Positions 6,077 through 6,336 of a DNA stretch of 6,336 nucleotides are shown here, piece by piece (the stretch's first letter is position 1; each line of letters opens with the position of its first letter). Below the pieces are notes generated by a model. That model searched no databases. It had not been told where the DNA came from and saw only the letters and a list, made by a program, of their open reading frames with translations. Made by a program: the position numbers and the translations under genes. Source of the DNA: Candidatus Berkelbacteria bacterium (lineage in GTDB: Bacteria > Patescibacteriota > UBA1384 > CAILIB01); NCBI GenBank assembly GCA_020058355.1, contig JAGVEG010000065.1:1-6336 (forward strand). The letters are read 5' to 3'.

Positions 6077-6336
6077 CTTCCTTTGACAAATCACCGATTG
6101 CATAGAGCTCTTCAAGGTCAACGAGTACGGTCTGGAGCGCAATCAGCTGGCGCTCAAGTTCAATGTGCTGGCGCTCAAGTCGCTGGTGGAACTCACGTGG
6201 TGGCGTAGCCCGGAACAGTGGACGAACACCATCAGTAACCTGGGCAAAGAGGCTCTTCTCACCCAGTGTCTTAGCAACGTGATACGCGGTACCACGGTCA
6301 ATATTTGCACGGCGAGCAAGGACTTGCATACTTGCA
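6069..6336 (-). CDS. TrmB-like winged-helix transcriptional regulator, C-terminal part (cut by right edge)
   Basis: The visible 88 residues open in the middle of a winged helix-turn-helix: SMQVLARRANIDRGTAYHVAKTL is the helix-turn-helix with recognition helix, followed by a wing (FAQVTDGVRPLFRATPP). This matches the TrmB/sugar-specific regulator DNA-binding domain, in which an RxxxY recognition helix and a wing ending in a short PP motif are typical. A coiled-coil helix follows with heptad repeats (LERQHIELERQLIALQ), then the protein ends at SKEAL with TAG. The frame is open to the right edge, so the ATG at 6329 is probably internal and the true start lies outside. Many TrmB proteins carry a long C-terminal effector-binding domain; here nothing follows the coiled coil, so this one would be a DNA-binding plus dimerisation protein without a ligand domain. 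Its target is unknown. A terminator-like hairpin follows its stop, so it is probably a separate transcription unit from rsmA. Confidence 0.75.
   Translation of the reverse strand, partial: ASMQVLARRANIDRGTAYHVAKTLGEKSLFAQVTDGVRPLFRATPPREFHQRLERQHIELERQLIALQTVLVDLEELYAIGDLSKEAL
6146..6180. repeat. 14-bp direct repeat, 21-bp period, encoding coiled-coil heptads
   Basis: GCTGGCGCTCAAGT occurs at 6146-6159 and again at 6167-6180. The 21-bp period equals seven codons, and on the minus strand the copies encode the repeated LERQ of two successive heptads in the regulator's coiled coil (LERQHIE, LERQLIA). Identity at the DNA level, not only the protein level, suggests a recent heptad duplication. 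Confidence 0.6.

Noticed and set aside
6081..6110. TTGACA-like hexamer on the plus strand (and TTGTCA on the minus strand) as a promoter -35
   Set aside because: No TATAAT-like box is found at 16-18 bp spacing on either strand, and it sits inside the regulator coding sequence.
1..6336. Search for tRNA genes, CRISPR arrays, insertion sequences, toxin-antitoxin or defence genes
   Set aside because: The window is fully accounted for by housekeeping genes; no spaced repeats, terminal inverted repeats or cloverleaf sequences were seen.

Overview
The window looks like ordinary bacterial chromosome. It holds a dense housekeeping cluster with every gene on the minus strand, so transcription runs from the right edge to the left. 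Reading that way, the order is: the 3' end of a TrmB-like winged-helix regulator (cut by the right edge); a terminator-like hairpin; rsmA (16S rRNA A1518/A1519 dimethyltransferase); rsmI (16S rRNA C1402 2'-O-methyltransferase); metG (methionyl-tRNA synthetase); tatD (TatD-family metal-dependent hydrolase); mnmA (tRNA U34 2-thiolase); and the first 351 codons of recG (branch-migration helicase), which runs off the left edge.

The last six genes are packed as one probable operon. The junctions are a 17-bp overlap (rsmA/rsmI), a 17-bp gap (rsmI/metG), an 11-bp overlap (metG/tatD), an 8-bp overlap (tatD/mnmA) and a 4-bp ATGA overlap (mnmA/recG). No stretch over 300 bases lacks a gene, and the only real intergenic space is about 40 bp between the regulator and rsmA. 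I see no plus-strand gene, tRNA, rRNA, mobile element or CRISPR array.

Five of the six operon genes have a complete 5' end plus motifs that identify the family without doubt. The theme is the translation machinery: two 16S methyltransferases that act on the small-subunit decoding region and 3' end, one aminoacyl-tRNA synthetase and one wobble-uridine thiolase, followed by a DNA hydrolase and a recombination helicase.

Organism: TGA, TAA and TAG all serve as stops, so the code is standard, and base composition by eye is near half G+C. Overlapping genes, absence of AGGAGG-type Shine-Dalgarno sites, a shortened RsmI, a zinc-knuckle-less MetRS with HIGF in place of HIGH, and a TrmB-type regulator together suggest a streamlined, divergent bacterium, plausibly of the Candidate Phyla Radiation (Patescibacteria). 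That placement is an inference from style, not an identification.

I do not find a convincing new biological system. The points most worth a second look are the terminator whose U-tract ends 2 nt before the annotated rsmA ATG, the RsmI and MetRS domain losses, and the lack of Shine-Dalgarno sites.
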